A stretch of 64,000 bases of DNA, taken from positions 106,243-170,242 of the forward strand of contig CAJJDA010000010.1 of assembly GCA_905182855.1 (NCBI GenBank), in the 5' to 3' direction. The notes under the pieces are model-generated. The model did not search any database, was not told the origin of the DNA, and saw nothing but the letters and a program-made list of their open reading frames with translations. Below, piece after piece: positions 1-11,408 of this stretch. The position numbers and the translations under genes are program-made. This DNA comes from a gamma proteobacterium HTCC2207 (GTDB taxonomy: Bacteria; Pseudomonadota; Gammaproteobacteria; Pseudomonadales; Porticoccaceae). The first letter of the stretch is position 1; each line of letters starts with the position of its first letter.

Positions 1-816
1 TGTCGCTGTTTGATCAAAGAAAAGGCTCAGATAATATTCAATACCCTGCGGCGCAATGCCGTCTTTAATATCGCGGTAAACGGGACATTTAGTTGGGTCA
101 TTATCGAAATGGTCGTGCCAGTTGTTTAGGAACCTATTTGTCGCTTCCTTATCAATGGGGAATTCTCGGGCCGGCAATAGCTGGACCTGAGTGATAGTTT
201 CTAATGTGCGCTGTGTTTCCGGGTCAAATAACCGCAGAGATTCAATTTCATCATCTAACAAGTCGATACGGAAGGGGTTTTTTGCACCCATGGGGAATAT
301 ATCAATTAGCGATCCGCGGAAGGCAAATTCACCATGTTCGAATACCGTCTCAACACGTAAATATCCTGCTCGGCTTAACTGGTCTAGCAGGTGCACGCGG
401 TCGAGGTCTTCGCCTATCTCATATTTGAAGGTGCGTGAGGCAACAAAATCAGTGGGCGCGATGCGATGCAATAGCGTCGGCATGGGCACAATTAATATGC
501 CCTGCTTAGTATTGGGTAAACTGGCCAATGTTTGCAGGCGCGCGGAGACAATATCCTGGTGTGGGGAGAACATGTCATAGGGCAGTGTTTCCCAGTCGGG
601 AAAAACAAGAACAGGCAGGTCTTTTTGGTTAGCAAAAAACTTGATTGCTCGGCTTTGAGTGCGGCTTGCTGAGCAGATTTCCGTGATCAGGAGTGTCAGA
701 CCAGCGTAGTTAATGGCTGATTCGGCAACCGCCAGCGCTCGGCCTGCCGCTTGCAACTCTCCCCAGGTTTTTTTATCGCCAGACAGTGAGGCTGGAAGTT
801 GGTTAAAAATGGTCAT
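1..816 (-). CDS. mfd: Transcription-repair coupling factor Mfd, N-terminal part (runs off window start)
   Basis: Reverse-strand reading from CAT at 814-816 gives MTIFNQLPASLSGDKKTWGELQAAGRALAVAESAI...LLITEICSASRTQSRAIKFFANQKDLPVLVFPDWETLPYDMFSPHQDIVSARL..., an Mfd/UvrB-like N-terminus; open to window edge. Not in the ORF track because it has no stop inside the window. Confidence 0.9.
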   Translation of the reverse strand, partial: MTIFNQLPASLSGDKKTWGELQAAGRALAVAESAINYAGLTLLITEICSASRTQSRAIKFFANQKDLPVLVFPDWETLPYDMFSPHQDIVSARLQTLASLPNTKQGILIVPMPTLLHRIAPTDFVASRTFKYEIGEDLDRVHLLDQLSRAGYLRVETVFEHGEFAFRGSLIDIFPMGAKNPFRIDLLDDEIESLRLFDPETQRTLETITQVQLLPAREFPIDKEATNRFLNNWHDHFDNDPTKCPVYRDIKDGIAPQGIEYYLSLFFDQTAT

Positions 817-1000
817 GCGTTTTTAAAGGCCTATCTTGTGTCAACGTCTCAACTCGCTATTCTACTGATCTAGCGCTTTTGATTATAGGGAAATTCCATA
901 CCTGAGCGTGTAAATTTTAATCTTGCGTTCGGTGGTTGTCAGAAATAGCTACCTGAACGATAATGCTCTACTTAATATTTATCTCTAAAAGGAATACTTC

Positions 1001-2461
1001 GTGGACCAACAACAACGCCCTTTACCCGATGATTTTTTCAAGGATTGGAAGCAGAGAGAAGCGCTTGCAGAAGGTATGATTCCCGTGATCGGTAAGCTTT
1101 ACCGAGAGCGTAACGTATCAACCTATATGTATGGCCAAAGTATGGTTAGCAAGTCGGTTACCGATCTGATGAAAGCCCACCGTCGCGTGCGACAGGTCGA
1201 AATGAACGAACTTTCCGAATTTGATTCAGCACCGATGCTGGATGCCATCGCGAAATTACATCTGGGCCCCGCCCATCTTGATATCGGCAAAATGGTCGTT
1301 AAGTATCAAAGTCAGGGTGAAGGCTGCTCACTGGACAAATTTCTTCGTCAAGAACTCGCGGATGTCATAGATTCTAATATTAAGCCTCTGCCTGAGCCTC
1401 AGGATATCGTGCTCTATGGTTTTGGTCGTATCGGCCGATTGGTAGCGCGTATTCTGATTGATAAAGCCGGCGGGGGAGACGTGCTGCGACTGCGCGCTAT
1501 CGTGATTCGCAAGGGAACGATTGAGAACGATCTCGAGAAACGTGCGGCCCTGCTGCGCCGTGACTCTGTGCATGGTGCATTTAAGGGTACCATTCGCGTC
1601 CTCAATGATGAGAATACTCTGGTGGTTAACGGCAACCCCATCAAAGTGATTTACGCGAATTCCCCCGCCGAAATTGATTACACCGAATACGGCATTAACA
1701 ACGCGCTGATTGTTGATAATACGGGTGTTTGGAAAGATACTGCGGGTCTCAGTGGCCACCTGCGTCCGGGTGCGTCCAAGGTGTTGCTTACGGCACCTGC
1801 TGGCGATGATATCCCCAATGTAGTCTACGGTGTCAATCATGACCAGATTACCCCGCAGCGTAAGATTATTTCTGCCGCATCCTGCACCACAAACGCGATA
1901 GTGCCAGTACTCAAATGTCTGCTCGATGAATACGGTGTTAATAGCGGCCATGTGGAAACGGTGCATGCCTATACCAATGACCAAAACCTGATTGATAACT
2001 ACCATAAAGGTGATCGCCGTGGTCGCAGTGCCGCGCTGAATATGGTGGTGACCAGCACCGGTGCCGCCAAAGCCGTGGCCAAAGCCATCCCTGAATTGAA
2101 GGGCAAGCTGACGGGCAATGCGATTCGTGTGCCCACGCCCAACGTGTCAATGGCCATACTCAACCTGCAACTGGCGCGTGAAACCTCTGTTGAAGAGGTT
2201 AATGAGTTCTTACGCCAGCAGGCGTTGCACTCACCTCTGCAGCAGCAGATTGGCTATACGGTCTCGTCAGAGGCAGTATCGACTGATTTTGTTGGCTCAC
2301 GCCAGGCCTGCGTGCTCGATTCGCAGGCGACGATTGTCGATGGTAAAAGCTGTGTGCTGTACTGCTGGTACGACAACGAGTTCGGCTACAGCTGTCAGGT
2401 CGTGCGCTGTTTGGAGAAGTTTGCTGGTGTGGTTTGGCCTAGCTATCCCAAAGAAGCCTAA
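1001..2461 (+). CDS. gap: Glyceraldehyde-3-phosphate dehydrogenase, long (~486 aa) form; GTG start
   Basis: Contains GFGRIGRLVAR Rossmann motif, SAASCTTNAIVPVLK catalytic Cys motif, and WYDNEFGYSCQVVR C-terminus. Confidence 0.92.
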   Translation: MDQQQRPLPDDFFKDWKQREALAEGMIPVIGKLYRERNVSTYMYGQSMVSKSVTDLMKAHRRVRQVEMNELSEFDSAPMLDAIAKLHLGPAHLDIGKMVVKYQSQGEGCSLDKFLRQELADVIDSNIKPLPEPQDIVLYGFGRIGRLVARILIDKAGGGDVLRLRAIVIRKGTIENDLEKRAALLRRDSVHGAFKGTIRVLNDENTLVVNGNPIKVIYANSPAEIDYTEYGINNALIVDNTGVWKDTAGLSGHLRPGASKVLLTAPAGDDIPNVVYGVNHDQITPQRKIISAASCTTNAIVPVLKCLLDEYGVNSGHVETVHAYTNDQNLIDNYHKGDRRGRSAALNMVVTSTGAAKAVAKAIPELKGKLTGNAIRVPTPNVSMAILNLQLARETSVEEVNEFLRQQALHSPLQQQIGYTVSSEAVSTDFVGSRQACVLDSQATIVDGKSCVLYCWYDNEFGYSCQVVRCLEKFAGVVWPSYPKEA

Positions 2462-2483
2462 TTTTATCGAAATGATAGCTGTC

Positions 2484-2512
2484 TAAAAGCCCCTTTATGG
2501 GGCTTTTTTATA
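2484..2512 (+). terminator. Intrinsic terminator after gap
   Basis: AAAAGCCCC-ttta-tGGGGCTTTTTTA hairpin plus T-tract. Confidence 0.85.
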
Positions 2513-2792
2513 GTCCGATTTGCGCGAGGCGAATGAGCGCATCTCATGGCGATGCACTCTTATGGTACGAAAAAAACCTGCCAGAATAGGTCATTTAAAG
2601 TCTTCTGCACTGGAATCAAAACCATTAGCCCTTTATAATTCCGCGCAAATATAAGTCTCCGATTGCCATTAGCGGCCGTTAGGCGAGCTTTCATTGTAAA
2701 AACATCGAATTTCTGGGCTTTAGCCCCCAGCCTAGGCAGTCATTTTTGACCGGCCCAATGACCATCATTTAAATTTGAGTAGTGGTATTTCT

Positions 2793-4133
2793 ATGATTAA
2801 AATTAGTCGCGGATTAGACCTGCCTATTTCTGGTGCACCAGAGCAGGTTATTCACGATGGCCCCAAGATAAGTCAGGTCGCCTTAGTCGGCACGGACTAT
2901 CCGGGCATGAAGCCCACGATGGCCGTGCGCGAAGGTGATCGCATCGCTTTGGGCCAGTTATTATTTACCGACAAGAAAAACGAGGGCGTTAGGTACACTG
3001 CTCCTGCTGCCGGCACTGTTTTGGCTATTAATCGCGGTGAGCGCCGCGTTTTTCAGTCATTGGTTATTGACGTCGACGGCGATAAGTCAGAGACATTTGC
3101 ATCTTACACCGATGATCAACTAGCGGGGCTGGACAGAGCAGCGGCGGTTGATAATTTGGTGAGTTCGGGGCAGTGGGTAGCCCTGCGCACTCGCCCTTAC
3201 TCAAAGGTACCTGCGGTGGGCTCTGTTCCCTCGTCGATTTTTGTTACTGCTATGGACACCAACCCTTTGTCTGCCGATCCTGCGGTGATTATTGCGCGGC
3301 GCAGTGCTGACTTTATCAACGGCTTAAAAGTGCTAACTCGCCTGACTGATGGCCCGGTTAATCTCTGCATAGCCCCTGAGTCTGGTGTAGTTGGCGATGA
3401 AGTTGATGGCGTTCGCGTAGTGGCCTTTAGTGGCCCGCACCCGGCTGGTCTTCCGGGCACTCACATCCATTTTCTCGACCCGGTCAGTGCAAATAAAACT
3501 GTCTGGACCATAGGCTATCAGGAGGTGATTGCTTATGGTGCGCTTTTTACCACAGGCCAGATTGATACCCAGCGCGTTATTGCTCTAGCAGGCCCTCAGG
3601 TTCTTGAGCCGCGTTTGCTGGCGACCCAACTGGGTGCCAACCTCAATCAGTTTGTGATTGGTGAGCTGGCCAATGACGAAAATCGTGTGATCTCTGGCTC
3701 GGTGCTCGCGGGCCGAAAATCAGCAGGAAAGTTTACCTTCCTCGGTCGCTATCACGATCAGGTGTCGGTCATACGCGAAGATCGAGAACGTGAGTTTCTG
3801 CACTACCTCCGTGCCGGTGTCAACAAGCATTCTGCGATCCCTATTTTTATCTCTTCGCTGACCAACAAGTTATTTAATATGACTTCCAGCACTAACGGCA
3901 GCGAGCGTGCGATGGTCCCCGTGGGTGGCTATGAGGGTGTGACGGCGCTAGATCTGCTGCCGGTACAGCTACTTCGCGCGCTCATTGTTGGGGATACCGA
4001 GATGGCTCAGAAGTTGGGTTGTTTGGAGCTCGACGAAGAGGATGTGGGTCTCTACACCTACGTTTGTGTCGGTAAATATGAGTATGGCCCGATTTTGCGT
4101 GACAACCTAACCAACATTGAAAGGGAGGGTTGA
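2793..4133 (+). CDS. nqrA: Na+-translocating NADH-quinone reductase subunit A
   Basis: [18 protein letters not shown]...; first gene of nqrABCDEF order; ATG at 2793 preferred over upstream TTG at 2775. Confidence 0.95.
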   Translation: MIKISRGLDLPISGAPEQVIHDGPKISQVALVGTDYPGMKPTMAVREGDRIALGQLLFTDKKNEGVRYTAPAAGTVLAINRGERRVFQSLVIDVDGDKSETFASYTDDQLAGLDRAAAVDNLVSSGQWVALRTRPYSKVPAVGSVPSSIFVTAMDTNPLSADPAVIIARRSADFINGLKVLTRLTDGPVNLCIAPESGVVGDEVDGVRVVAFSGPHPAGLPGTHIHFLDPVSANKTVWTIGYQEVIAYGALFTTGQIDTQRVIALAGPQVLEPRLLATQLGANLNQFVIGELANDENRVISGSVLAGRKSAGKFTFLGRYHDQVSVIREDREREFLHYLRAGVNKHSAIPIFISSLTNKLFNMTSSTNGSERAMVPVGGYEGVTALDLLPVQLLRALIVGDTEMAQKLGCLELDEEDVGLYTYVCVGKYEYGPILRDNLTNIEREG

Positions 4134-4137
4134 GCCC

Positions 4138-5331
4138 ATGATGCGTAATCTTCTTGATAAAATTGAGCCTAAGTTTCATAAGGGCGGCAAATGGGAAAAG
4201 TGGTATGCACTTTTTGAGGCCGTTGATACCGCGCTCTACAAGCCAGCGGACATTACCAAAAACGGCGCACATGTGCGTGACAATATCGACCTGAAGCGTG
4301 TGATGATCACCGTTTGGGTTGCGACCTTTCCAACCATGTTCTTCGGTATGTGGAATATCGGTTTTCAGGCTAATACCATCATGGCTGAGATGGGCATGGT
4401 GTCTCAAGAGGGTCTGCGTGGTCTGTTTATCGGCCTGTTGGCGGGTTACGATGCCACCAGTGTCTGGGACAATATGGTGCATGGTGCGGCGTACTTTTTG
4501 CCGATCTATATGACCACCTTTATTGTTGGTGCTGTCTGGGAAGTTATGTTTGCCGCTGTGCGTGGTCATGAGGTCAACGAAGGATTCTTCGTAACGTCTA
4601 TCCTCTTTGCGCTTTGCTGTCCGCCAGACCTACCGCTTTGGATGGTGGCTGTCGGTATTAGCTTCGGCATTGTAATTGGTAAAGAAGTGTTTGGCGGCAC
4701 CGGCAAAAACTTCCTAAATCCCGCGTTAACCGGTCGCGCGTTTCTGTATTTTGCCTATCCAGCCTACATGTCTGGGGATGCGGTTTGGACTGCGGTAGAT
4801 GGCTACACCGGTGCTACCATGCTGTCGGTAACGGCTGCCTCGGGGTTTGAAGCGCTGCAGCAGAGCGTCACCTGGACCCAGGCCTTTGTCGGAACTATTC
4901 AGGGCTCTATTGGTGAGACATCGACTCTGGCAATATTGATGGGCGCATCACTGTTACTTATTATGCGTATTGCTTCATGGCGCATTATTGCGGGTGTACT
5001 GATTGGCTCGGCACTACTTTCTATGCTGTTTAATAACCTTGAATCCACTAATCCTATGTTCGCCTTACCGTTTTACTGGCACTGGGTCATTGGTGGTTTT
5101 GCCTTTGGCGCTATCTTTATGGCCACCGATCCGGTTTCGGCGGCAATGACCAATACGGGTAAATTCTGGTATGGCATATTAATCGGTGTGATGGTTATTC
5201 TGATCCGCGTGGTTAACCCCGCATTTCCGGAAGGCATGATGCTGGCGATTTTGTTTGCCAACCTATTCGCTCCTCTGTTCGATCACTTCGTCGTGCAGGG
5301 AAATATTAAAAGGAGACTGGCCCGTGGCTAA
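4138..5331 (+). CDS. nqrB: Na+-translocating NADH-quinone reductase subunit B
   Basis: [31 protein letters not shown]...; multi-[12 protein letters not shown] flavinylation-type motif. Confidence 0.95.
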   Translation: MMRNLLDKIEPKFHKGGKWEKWYALFEAVDTALYKPADITKNGAHVRDNIDLKRVMITVWVATFPTMFFGMWNIGFQANTIMAEMGMVSQEGLRGLFIGLLAGYDATSVWDNMVHGAAYFLPIYMTTFIVGAVWEVMFAAVRGHEVNEGFFVTSILFALCCPPDLPLWMVAVGISFGIVIGKEVFGGTGKNFLNPALTGRAFLYFAYPAYMSGDAVWTAVDGYTGATMLSVTAASGFEALQQSVTWTQAFVGTIQGSIGETSTLAILMGASLLLIMRIASWRIIAGVLIGSALLSMLFNNLESTNPMFALPFYWHWVIGGFAFGAIFMATDPVSAAMTNTGKFWYGILIGVMVILIRVVNPAFPEGMMLAILFANLFAPLFDHFVVQGNIKRRLARG

Positions 5332-6091
5332 CGACTCTATACAAAAAACCTTTGCTGTTGCTATGGCGCTGTGCATTGTTTGCGCGGTCGTCGTGTCGAG
5401 CGCCGCCGTGATTTTGCGGCCGACACAGCAGGCAAACAAGCTGCTCGATTTGAAGACCAATATTCTCGCGTCTGCGGGTCTTTTGCAGGCTGGTGTTGAT
5501 ATTGAGACTCAGTTCGAACAGATCTCGGCGCGAATTGTCGATTTGGAAACGGGACTTTTCACCCAGAAGTTTGATGGTCAGGCTTTTGATCAACGCAAGG
5601 CTTCGAAGGATCCTGCGCTGTCGACCGCGCTGACTTCCGATGAGGACATAGCCAAGATCAAACGCCGTGCCAACTACGCGACAGTTTATGTCGTAGAGGG
5701 GCAGCAGGGGGTTGATAAAATTATTCTGCCTATCAAGGGTTATGGTCTTTGGTCGACAATGTATGGCTTCTTGGCTCTTGAGGCCGATTTGCAAACGGTC
5801 GCTGGCATTGGCTTCTACCAGCATGCGGAGACGCCGGGTTTGGGTGGTGAGATTGATAATCCCAAGTGGAAGTCGAGCTGGGTAGGCAAGCAGGCCTATA
5901 ACAACAATGAGTTAGTGCTAAGTGTACTCAAAGGTAAGGCGGATCTCAGTCGCCCCGGCTCTGAGTCGCAGATTGACGGTCTTGCGGGTGCTACATTGAC
6001 TACGCGTGGGGTGAATAATCTGGTGCAGTACTGGCTAGGTGAGCAGGGCTTCGCGCCACTGATCAGCCATCTAAAAACAGGGGAGGCCTAA
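5324..6091 (+). CDS. nqrC: Na+-translocating NADH-quinone reductase subunit C (GTG start)
   Basis: [39 protein letters not shown]...[24 protein letters not shown]-like FMN attachment motif. Confidence 0.95.
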   Translation: MANDSIQKTFAVAMALCIVCAVVVSSAAVILRPTQQANKLLDLKTNILASAGLLQAGVDIETQFEQISARIVDLETGLFTQKFDGQAFDQRKASKDPALSTALTSDEDIAKIKRRANYATVYVVEGQQGVDKIILPIKGYGLWSTMYGFLALEADLQTVAGIGFYQHAETPGLGGEIDNPKWKSSWVGKQAYNNNELVLSVLKGKADLSRPGSESQIDGLAGATLTTRGVNNLVQYWLGEQGFAPLISHLKTGEA

Positions 6092-6094
6092 ACA

Positions 6095-6756
6095 ATGTCG
6101 AAGATTCAAGACACTCTACTGGCGCCTGTCGTTACCAATAATCCCATTGCTTTGCAGATCCTTGGTATCTGTTCTGCGCTGGCGGTGACCTCAAGCATGA
6201 AAGTCGCGTTCGTTATGTGCCTAGCGCTAACCGTAGTCACGGCCTTTTCTAACCTCTTTGTTTCAATGATTCGAAACCATATCCCTAACAGCATCCGTAT
6301 TATTGTGCAGATGACTATTATTGCGTCACTGGTAATTGTGGTGGATCAAATTTTGAAGGCAGTGGCCTATGATATTAGTAAGCAACTGTCAGTGTTTGTT
6401 GGCTTAATTATCACTAACTGCATTGTTATGGGGCGCGCCGAAGCCTTTGCCATGAAAAACCCGCCTTTGGATAGCTTCTTTGACGGTATAGGTAATGGTC
6501 TTGGCTACAGTGCCATGCTGATGATATTGGCCTTTTTTCGAGAGTTGTTTGGTGCGGGTAAACTTTGGGGTTATGAGGTGTTCGCTCTGACTACTGACGG
6601 TGGCTGGTACGTAGCCAACGGCATGATGTTAATGCCACCCAGTGCGTTTTTCTTAATCGGTCTCATTATTTGGGCTATTCGGTCCTGGAAGAAAAATCAG
6701 GTGGAAGCGCCGGATTTAAGATTACCGCGAACAGTCGTCCGAGTGAGGTTGCCTAA
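6095..6756 (+). CDS. nqrD: Na+-translocating NADH-quinone reductase subunit D; C-terminus frameshifted (-1 at TTT 6715-6717); expected stop TAA 6754-6756
   Basis: NqrD-like through ...KKNQVEAPD; the ORF track reads on to 6799, overlapping nqrE. Adding one T gives [14 protein letters not shown] with TAATG overlap to nqrE. Confidence 0.9.
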
Positions 6757-7364
6757 TGGAACATTATTTAAGCCTGCTCGTCAGCTCGATCTTTATTGAT
6801 AATATTGCCCTAAGTATGTTCCTGGGCATGTGTACTTTTATTGCGTTGTCGAAGAAAATTGACGCGGCTATTGGTCTGGGTATTGCTGTTGTTGTCGTGC
6901 AAACCATCACCGTGCCGGTTAACAACCTTTTGCTGCAGTATCTGTTAGCGGATGGCGCGCTGGCTTGGGCAGGTCTGCCGGAGATTGATTTAAGCTTCTT
7001 GGTTTACCTCTGCTTTATTGGGGTGATTGCTTCGATTGTTCAAATCATGGAGATGGTTCTGGATAAGTACGTACCAGTACTTTATAACGCTCTGGGTGTA
7101 TTTTTGCCGCTGATTACGGTCAACTGCGCAATATTGGGAGGCTCATTACTGATGCAAGAGCGCGGTTATGATTTCACCGAATCGGTAGTTTACGGTTTTG
7201 GTTCTGGTACCTCTTGGGCGCTCGCTATTGTGGTGATTGCGGGTATCCGCGAAAAGTTAAAGTATAGTGATATTCCTGATGGCCTACAGGGTTTGGGTAT
7301 TGTTTTTATCACAGTCGGCCTGGTGTCCCTCGGATTTATGTCGTTTGGCGGCATAGATATCTAA
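6756..7364 (+). CDS. nqrE: Na+-translocating NADH-quinone reductase subunit E
   Basis: [34 protein letters not shown]... 202 aa. Confidence 0.95.
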   Translation: MEHYLSLLVSSIFIDNIALSMFLGMCTFIALSKKIDAAIGLGIAVVVVQTITVPVNNLLLQYLLADGALAWAGLPEIDLSFLVYLCFIGVIASIVQIMEMVLDKYVPVLYNALGVFLPLITVNCAILGGSLLMQERGYDFTESVVYGFGSGTSWALAIVVIAGIREKLKYSDIPDGLQGLGIVFITVGLVSLGFMSFGGIDI

Positions 7365-7396
7365 ACTAGGGACCTGTAACGGAGAAGTAGCAACGT

Positions 7397-8620
7397 ATGA
7401 ATACTGAAATTATTATTGGTGTCGGCATGTTTACCACAGTGATACTGGCACTCGTTGCTTTTATTCTGGCGGCACGCAGCAGGTTGGTTTCTGCGGGCAA
7501 TGTCAATATCGAGATCAATGGCGAAAAAACCATCACCGTACCCGCTGGCGATAAGCTGCTTCAGACGCTGTCTAATGCTGGTCTGTTTTTGCCTTCAGCC
7601 TGCGGCGGTGGTGGCAGTTGTGCACAGTGTAAATGCGTCATTACAGAAGGCGGCGGTTCCATGCTGCCGACTGAGGAAGGCCACTTTAATCGTCGTGAGG
7701 CAGCCGAAGGTTGGAGGCTATCTTGTCAGACAGCGGTTAAACAGGACATGAAAGTCCAGGTGCCAGAAGAGGTCTTTGGTGTTGAGCGCTGGGAATGTGT
7801 CGTTGAGTCCAACGCCAACGTGGCAACGTTCATTAAAGAGCTGACACTGAGCCTGCCAAAGGGCCAAGATGTTAACTTCCGCGCTGGTGGTTATGTGCAG
7901 CTAGAATGTCCGCCACACCATATCAAGTACGCCGATTTTGATATCGATGCAGAATATCGTGGGGATTGGGAGCGGTTCAATTTCTTTAAGCATGAGTCGA
8001 CAGTTGACGAGACCGTTATTCGAGCCTACTCAATGGCTAACTACCCCGACGAGAAAGGTCAGGTTAGGTTTAACATTCGCATTGCCACGCCACCGCCGGG
8101 GTCAACCGGAATTGTGCCGGGCCAGATGTCGTCCTATGTGTTCAGCCTTAAGGCCGGTGACAAGATTTCTGTGTACGGTCCGTTTGGTGAATTCTTTGCC
8201 AAAGACACCGACGCCGAGATGGTATTTATTGGCGGCGGCGCTGGTATGGCACCGATGCGATCACATATTTTTGATCAGCTCAAGCGCCTTAAATCAGACC
8301 GAAAAATTAGTTTTTGGTATGGCGCTCGCTCGTTGCGAGAGTGTTTTTACGACGAAGACTATGACATGCTAGCCAAAGAAAATGATAACTTTGACTGGCA
8401 TCTCGCACTTTCAGATCCTCAGCCTGAAGATAATTGGGATGGTCTGACCGGATTTATCCATAATGTTTTATACGAGCAATACCTGAAAGATCATGAGGCA
8501 CCTGAAGACTGTGAGTTTTACATGTGCGGTCCGCCAATGATGAACGCGGCGGTGGTCAAGTTGCTAGTAGATTTGGGTGTAGAGCAGGAGAACATTTTCC
8601 TTGATGATTTTGGCGGGTAA
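7397..8620 (+). CDS. nqrF: Na+-translocating NADH-quinone reductase subunit F
   Basis: 2Fe-2S motif [25 protein letters not shown]-terminus IFLDDFGG. Confidence 0.96.
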   Translation: MNTEIIIGVGMFTTVILALVAFILAARSRLVSAGNVNIEINGEKTITVPAGDKLLQTLSNAGLFLPSACGGGGSCAQCKCVITEGGGSMLPTEEGHFNRREAAEGWRLSCQTAVKQDMKVQVPEEVFGVERWECVVESNANVATFIKELTLSLPKGQDVNFRAGGYVQLECPPHHIKYADFDIDAEYRGDWERFNFFKHESTVDETVIRAYSMANYPDEKGQVRFNIRIATPPPGSTGIVPGQMSSYVFSLKAGDKISVYGPFGEFFAKDTDAEMVFIGGGAGMAPMRSHIFDQLKRLKSDRKISFWYGARSLRECFYDEDYDMLAKENDNFDWHLALSDPQPEDNWDGLTGFIHNVLYEQYLKDHEAPEDCEFYMCGPPMMNAAVVKLLVDLGVEQENIFLDDFGG

Positions 8621-8624
8621 GCGA

Positions 8625-9668
8625 ATGTCAGGCAAAACGATAACGAGGCTTCTCAAAAGAGCCTCGTTTTTGGTTTCTATAGGCGCTGCTTTATTATTGG
8701 CGGGCTGTGATTCTGGCCCTGAAATCATTAAGATTTCTGGAGCCAAAATGGGCACGACTTATCATGTTACCCTGGTGGCTGACCAACCTGCCCCAGATGA
8801 TTTAGCCGAACAGATAGAGCAACTTCTAAATGTTGTTGACCGGTCCATGTCTACCTATCGGGAAGACTCGGAGATTAGTACTTTTAATCAAATACCTCCC
8901 CATCAACAGCAGACTATCTCCAATGAGTTCGCTCAGGTGCTGAGCGTCAGCCAGCAGGTCTGGCAGCAGACTAATGGTGCCTTCGATCCTACCGTGGGTC
9001 CACTAGTGGATCTTTGGGGTTTTGGGCCGGTACCCACCGACGATGTGGTGCCCGACGATAGTCTTATCCAGTTGGCACTGGAAAATGTTGGCTTTGGCTC
9101 CGTGGTTCTGGACGCCTCGACACTGATTAAAACAAAACCGCTAAGTCTGGATTTGTCAGCGGTTGCCAAGGGCTATGCCGTCGATCAGGTGGCTGATTTG
9201 CTAGAGTCGTTGGCTCTGCCAGATTATCTGGTTGAGGTGGGCGGTGAGCTTCGCGCTAGCGGGTCCAATCCAGAGGGGCAGTCTTGGCGGGTGGCCATTG
9301 AAACGCCGGCGCTGATGTCTCAGATTCAGAACATCGTTGCTGTGAACGATGCAGCAGTGGCTACCTCTGGGGATTACCGCAATTATTTTGAACGTGACGG
9401 CATCCGTTATTCCCATACCATTGATCCACGCACAGGCAGGCCGATTACCCACCGATTGGGCTCGGTGACAGTGATCGCTAAAACCTGCGCTGAAGCTGAT
9501 GCTTGGGCGACGGCGCTGATGGTATTGGGCGAGGAAGCGGGCATGGCGCTGGCTAATCGTCATTCTGTGGCTGTGTATATGCTGGTGCGCGCCGATAATG
9601 ATTTTCAAGCACTGAGCAGCGAGGCCTTTATTAATTACGTAAAACAGACAGAACAAAGCGCACTATGA
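8625..9668 (+). CDS. apbE: FAD:protein FMN transferase (lipoprotein)
   Basis: Lipoprotein signal ...LLLAGCDSG; AKMGTTYHVTL, DPTVGPLVDLWGFG, YSHTIDPRTGRPI motifs; follows nqrF. Confidence 0.93.
   Translation: MSGKTITRLLKRASFLVSIGAALLLAGCDSGPEIIKISGAKMGTTYHVTLVADQPAPDDLAEQIEQLLNVVDRSMSTYREDSEISTFNQIPPHQQQTISNEFAQVLSVSQQVWQQTNGAFDPTVGPLVDLWGFGPVPTDDVVPDDSLIQLALENVGFGSVVLDASTLIKTKPLSLDLSAVAKGYAVDQVADLLESLALPDYLVEVGGELRASGSNPEGQSWRVAIETPALMSQIQNIVAVNDAAVATSGDYRNYFERDGIRYSHTIDPRTGRPITHRLGSVTVIAKTCAEADAWATALMVLGEEAGMALANRHSVAVYMLVRADNDFQALSSEAFINYVKQTEQSAL
8642..8671 (+). terminator. Terminator-like hairpin inside the apbE signal-peptide coding region
   Basis: Perfect 9-bp stem AACGAGGCT / AGCCTCGTT, 9-nt loop, then TTTTT. 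Confidence 0.7.
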
Positions 9669-9907
9669 CGACGATACTTCTTACTATTGTTATATTCGCG
9701 CTACTCATTGCCGGTATGGCGATTGGTGTTTTGATGGGTGGAAAGCCTATTTCAGGTTCCTGTGGTGGCGTCGGTGCCGCGCTCGGGGAGAGCAACTATA
9801 ACTGTGATATCTGTGGCGGTGATCCAAACAAATGTGACGAGCAGATAGAATTGGGTGATTCAGCATTGCACTATAATGCCGTTGACACAGATAAGGATGC
9901 TCAATGA
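9665..9907 (+). CDS. nqrM: Na+-NQR maturation protein NqrM (small TM, Cys-rich)
   Basis: 80 aa, one [32 protein letters not shown]; immediately after apbE. Confidence 0.9.
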   Translation: MTTILLTIVIFALLIAGMAIGVLMGGKPISGSCGGVGAALGESNYNCDICGGDPNKCDEQIELGDSALHYNAVDTDKDAQ

Positions 9908-11337
9908 CTATGTCCGACTTTTCCTATGACTTAGTGGTTATCGGCAGTGGTCCAGCCGGTGAAGGGGCTGCAATGAATGCGGTCAAACAGGGGTGGCGTG
10001 TTGCCGTTGTCGACGCGCGGGCCATGGCTGGCGGTAGCTGCACGCATTTGGGTACCATTCCCTCAAAGGCGTTGCGCCAATCTGTGCGGCGCATGATGCA
10101 GTACAACACCATGCCCATGTTTCGAGCTATTGGCGAGCCTCGCTGGTTCTCCTTTCCCGATCTGATGAAGGCCGCTGATCAGGTCATTTCAAAACAGGTT
10201 CAGGGGCGCACCAAAGGCTATGCGCGCAATCGTGTGCAGACGCATATTGGCCGTGCGATGTTTACTGGGCCCAACGAAGTCGCAGTAACCAGTGCCGATG
10301 GCAAGGTGGTGCATGTTCGGTCAAAACACTTTTTGCTAGCCACGGGTTCTAGCCCCTATAGACCTAAGGATATCGATTTCACTGATCCCTGTATTTTTGA
10401 TAGTGACAGTATTTTAAAGCTCGATAGTACACCGCGAAATATCATTATTTATGGTGCTGGCGTGATTGGTTGTGAATATGCCTCCATCTTCTCGGGGTTG
10501 GATACGCGAGTTGATCTAGTCAATACCAGAGAATGGTTAATGAACTTCCTGGACGATGAAATCTCTGATGCACTGAGCTATCACTTGCGTGACCTGAATG
10601 TCACGGTGCGGCACAACGAAGAATATGAGCGAGTAACGACTAATGAAAATGGCGTAACGTTGGAGCTTAAGTCGGGCAAGCGTATCCATGCTGAAGCGCT
10701 ACTCTGGTGTAATGGGCGGTCTGGTAATACCCAGAATTTAGGTCTGGAAAATGCAGGTCTGGAGGCTGATGAGCGCGGACAGCTTCAGGTCAATAAAGAT
10801 TATCAAACCGCTGTGCCACATATTTATGCTGCTGGCGATGTGATTGGGTGGCCTTCACTGGCAGGTGCTGCCTATGATCAGGGGCGTTTTGCAGCCTCGC
10901 ACATGTGTGGCATGGAAGATCAGTATCGGGTGGAAGATGTGGCTACAGGTATCTGGACCATCCCAGAGATTAGCTTCGTGGGTAAGAATGAGTCGGAGCT
11001 GACTGCGTTGAGAGTCCCCTATGAGATTGGCCGCGCATACTTCAAGGATACTGCGCGGGCGCAGATATCGGGTGAGGAAGTGGGCATGTTAAAGATCCTG
11101 TTCCATCAGGATACTTTGGAGATTTTGGGTATTCATTGCTTTGGGGCAGAGGCGGCGGAGATTATTCATATTGGTCAGGCCATTATGAATCAGGAAGGCA
11201 GAGCCAACAGCATCAAATATTTTCTGCGTACCACGTTTAATTATCCCACAATGGCGGAAGCCTACCGTATTGCTTCTATGAACGGTTTAAACCGAGTGAG
11301 CAGAGATACCCGGTCCTTTGACGATAAACAGGCCTAA
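9904..11337 (+). CDS. sthA: Soluble pyridine nucleotide transhydrogenase
   Basis: Flavoprotein disulfide-reductase fold ([48 protein letters not shown]) lacking the classical CxxxxC ([13 protein letters not shown]). Confidence 0.9.
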   Translation: MTMSDFSYDLVVIGSGPAGEGAAMNAVKQGWRVAVVDARAMAGGSCTHLGTIPSKALRQSVRRMMQYNTMPMFRAIGEPRWFSFPDLMKAADQVISKQVQGRTKGYARNRVQTHIGRAMFTGPNEVAVTSADGKVVHVRSKHFLLATGSSPYRPKDIDFTDPCIFDSDSILKLDSTPRNIIIYGAGVIGCEYASIFSGLDTRVDLVNTREWLMNFLDDEISDALSYHLRDLNVTVRHNEEYERVTTNENGVTLELKSGKRIHAEALLWCNGRSGNTQNLGLENAGLEADERGQLQVNKDYQTAVPHIYAAGDVIGWPSLAGAAYDQGRFAASHMCGMEDQYRVEDVATGIWTIPEISFVGKNESELTALRVPYEIGRAYFKDTARAQISGEEVGMLKILFHQDTLEILGIHCFGAEAAEIIHIGQAIMNQEGRANSIKYFLRTTFNYPTMAEAYRIASMNGLNRVSRDTRSFDDKQA

Positions 11338-11408
11338 CAGGCCCTGCCGTTGAGGTTGATTGGCTGCTCGATGTTGTTTGTCATGGGTCTTTCGGGTTTA
11401 ATCCCTGT

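Noticed and set aside
191-580. Plus-strand ORFs at 191-580 and 204-428
   Set aside because: Antisense to the clearly recognisable mfd N-terminus; no family features.
1328-2005. 225-aa minus-strand ORF
   Set aside because: Shadow ORF fully inside gap in antisense; composition typical of a reverse-frame artefact.
3982-4569. 195-aa minus-strand ORF
   Set aside because: Antisense across the nqrA/nqrB junction; His-rich low-quality sequence.
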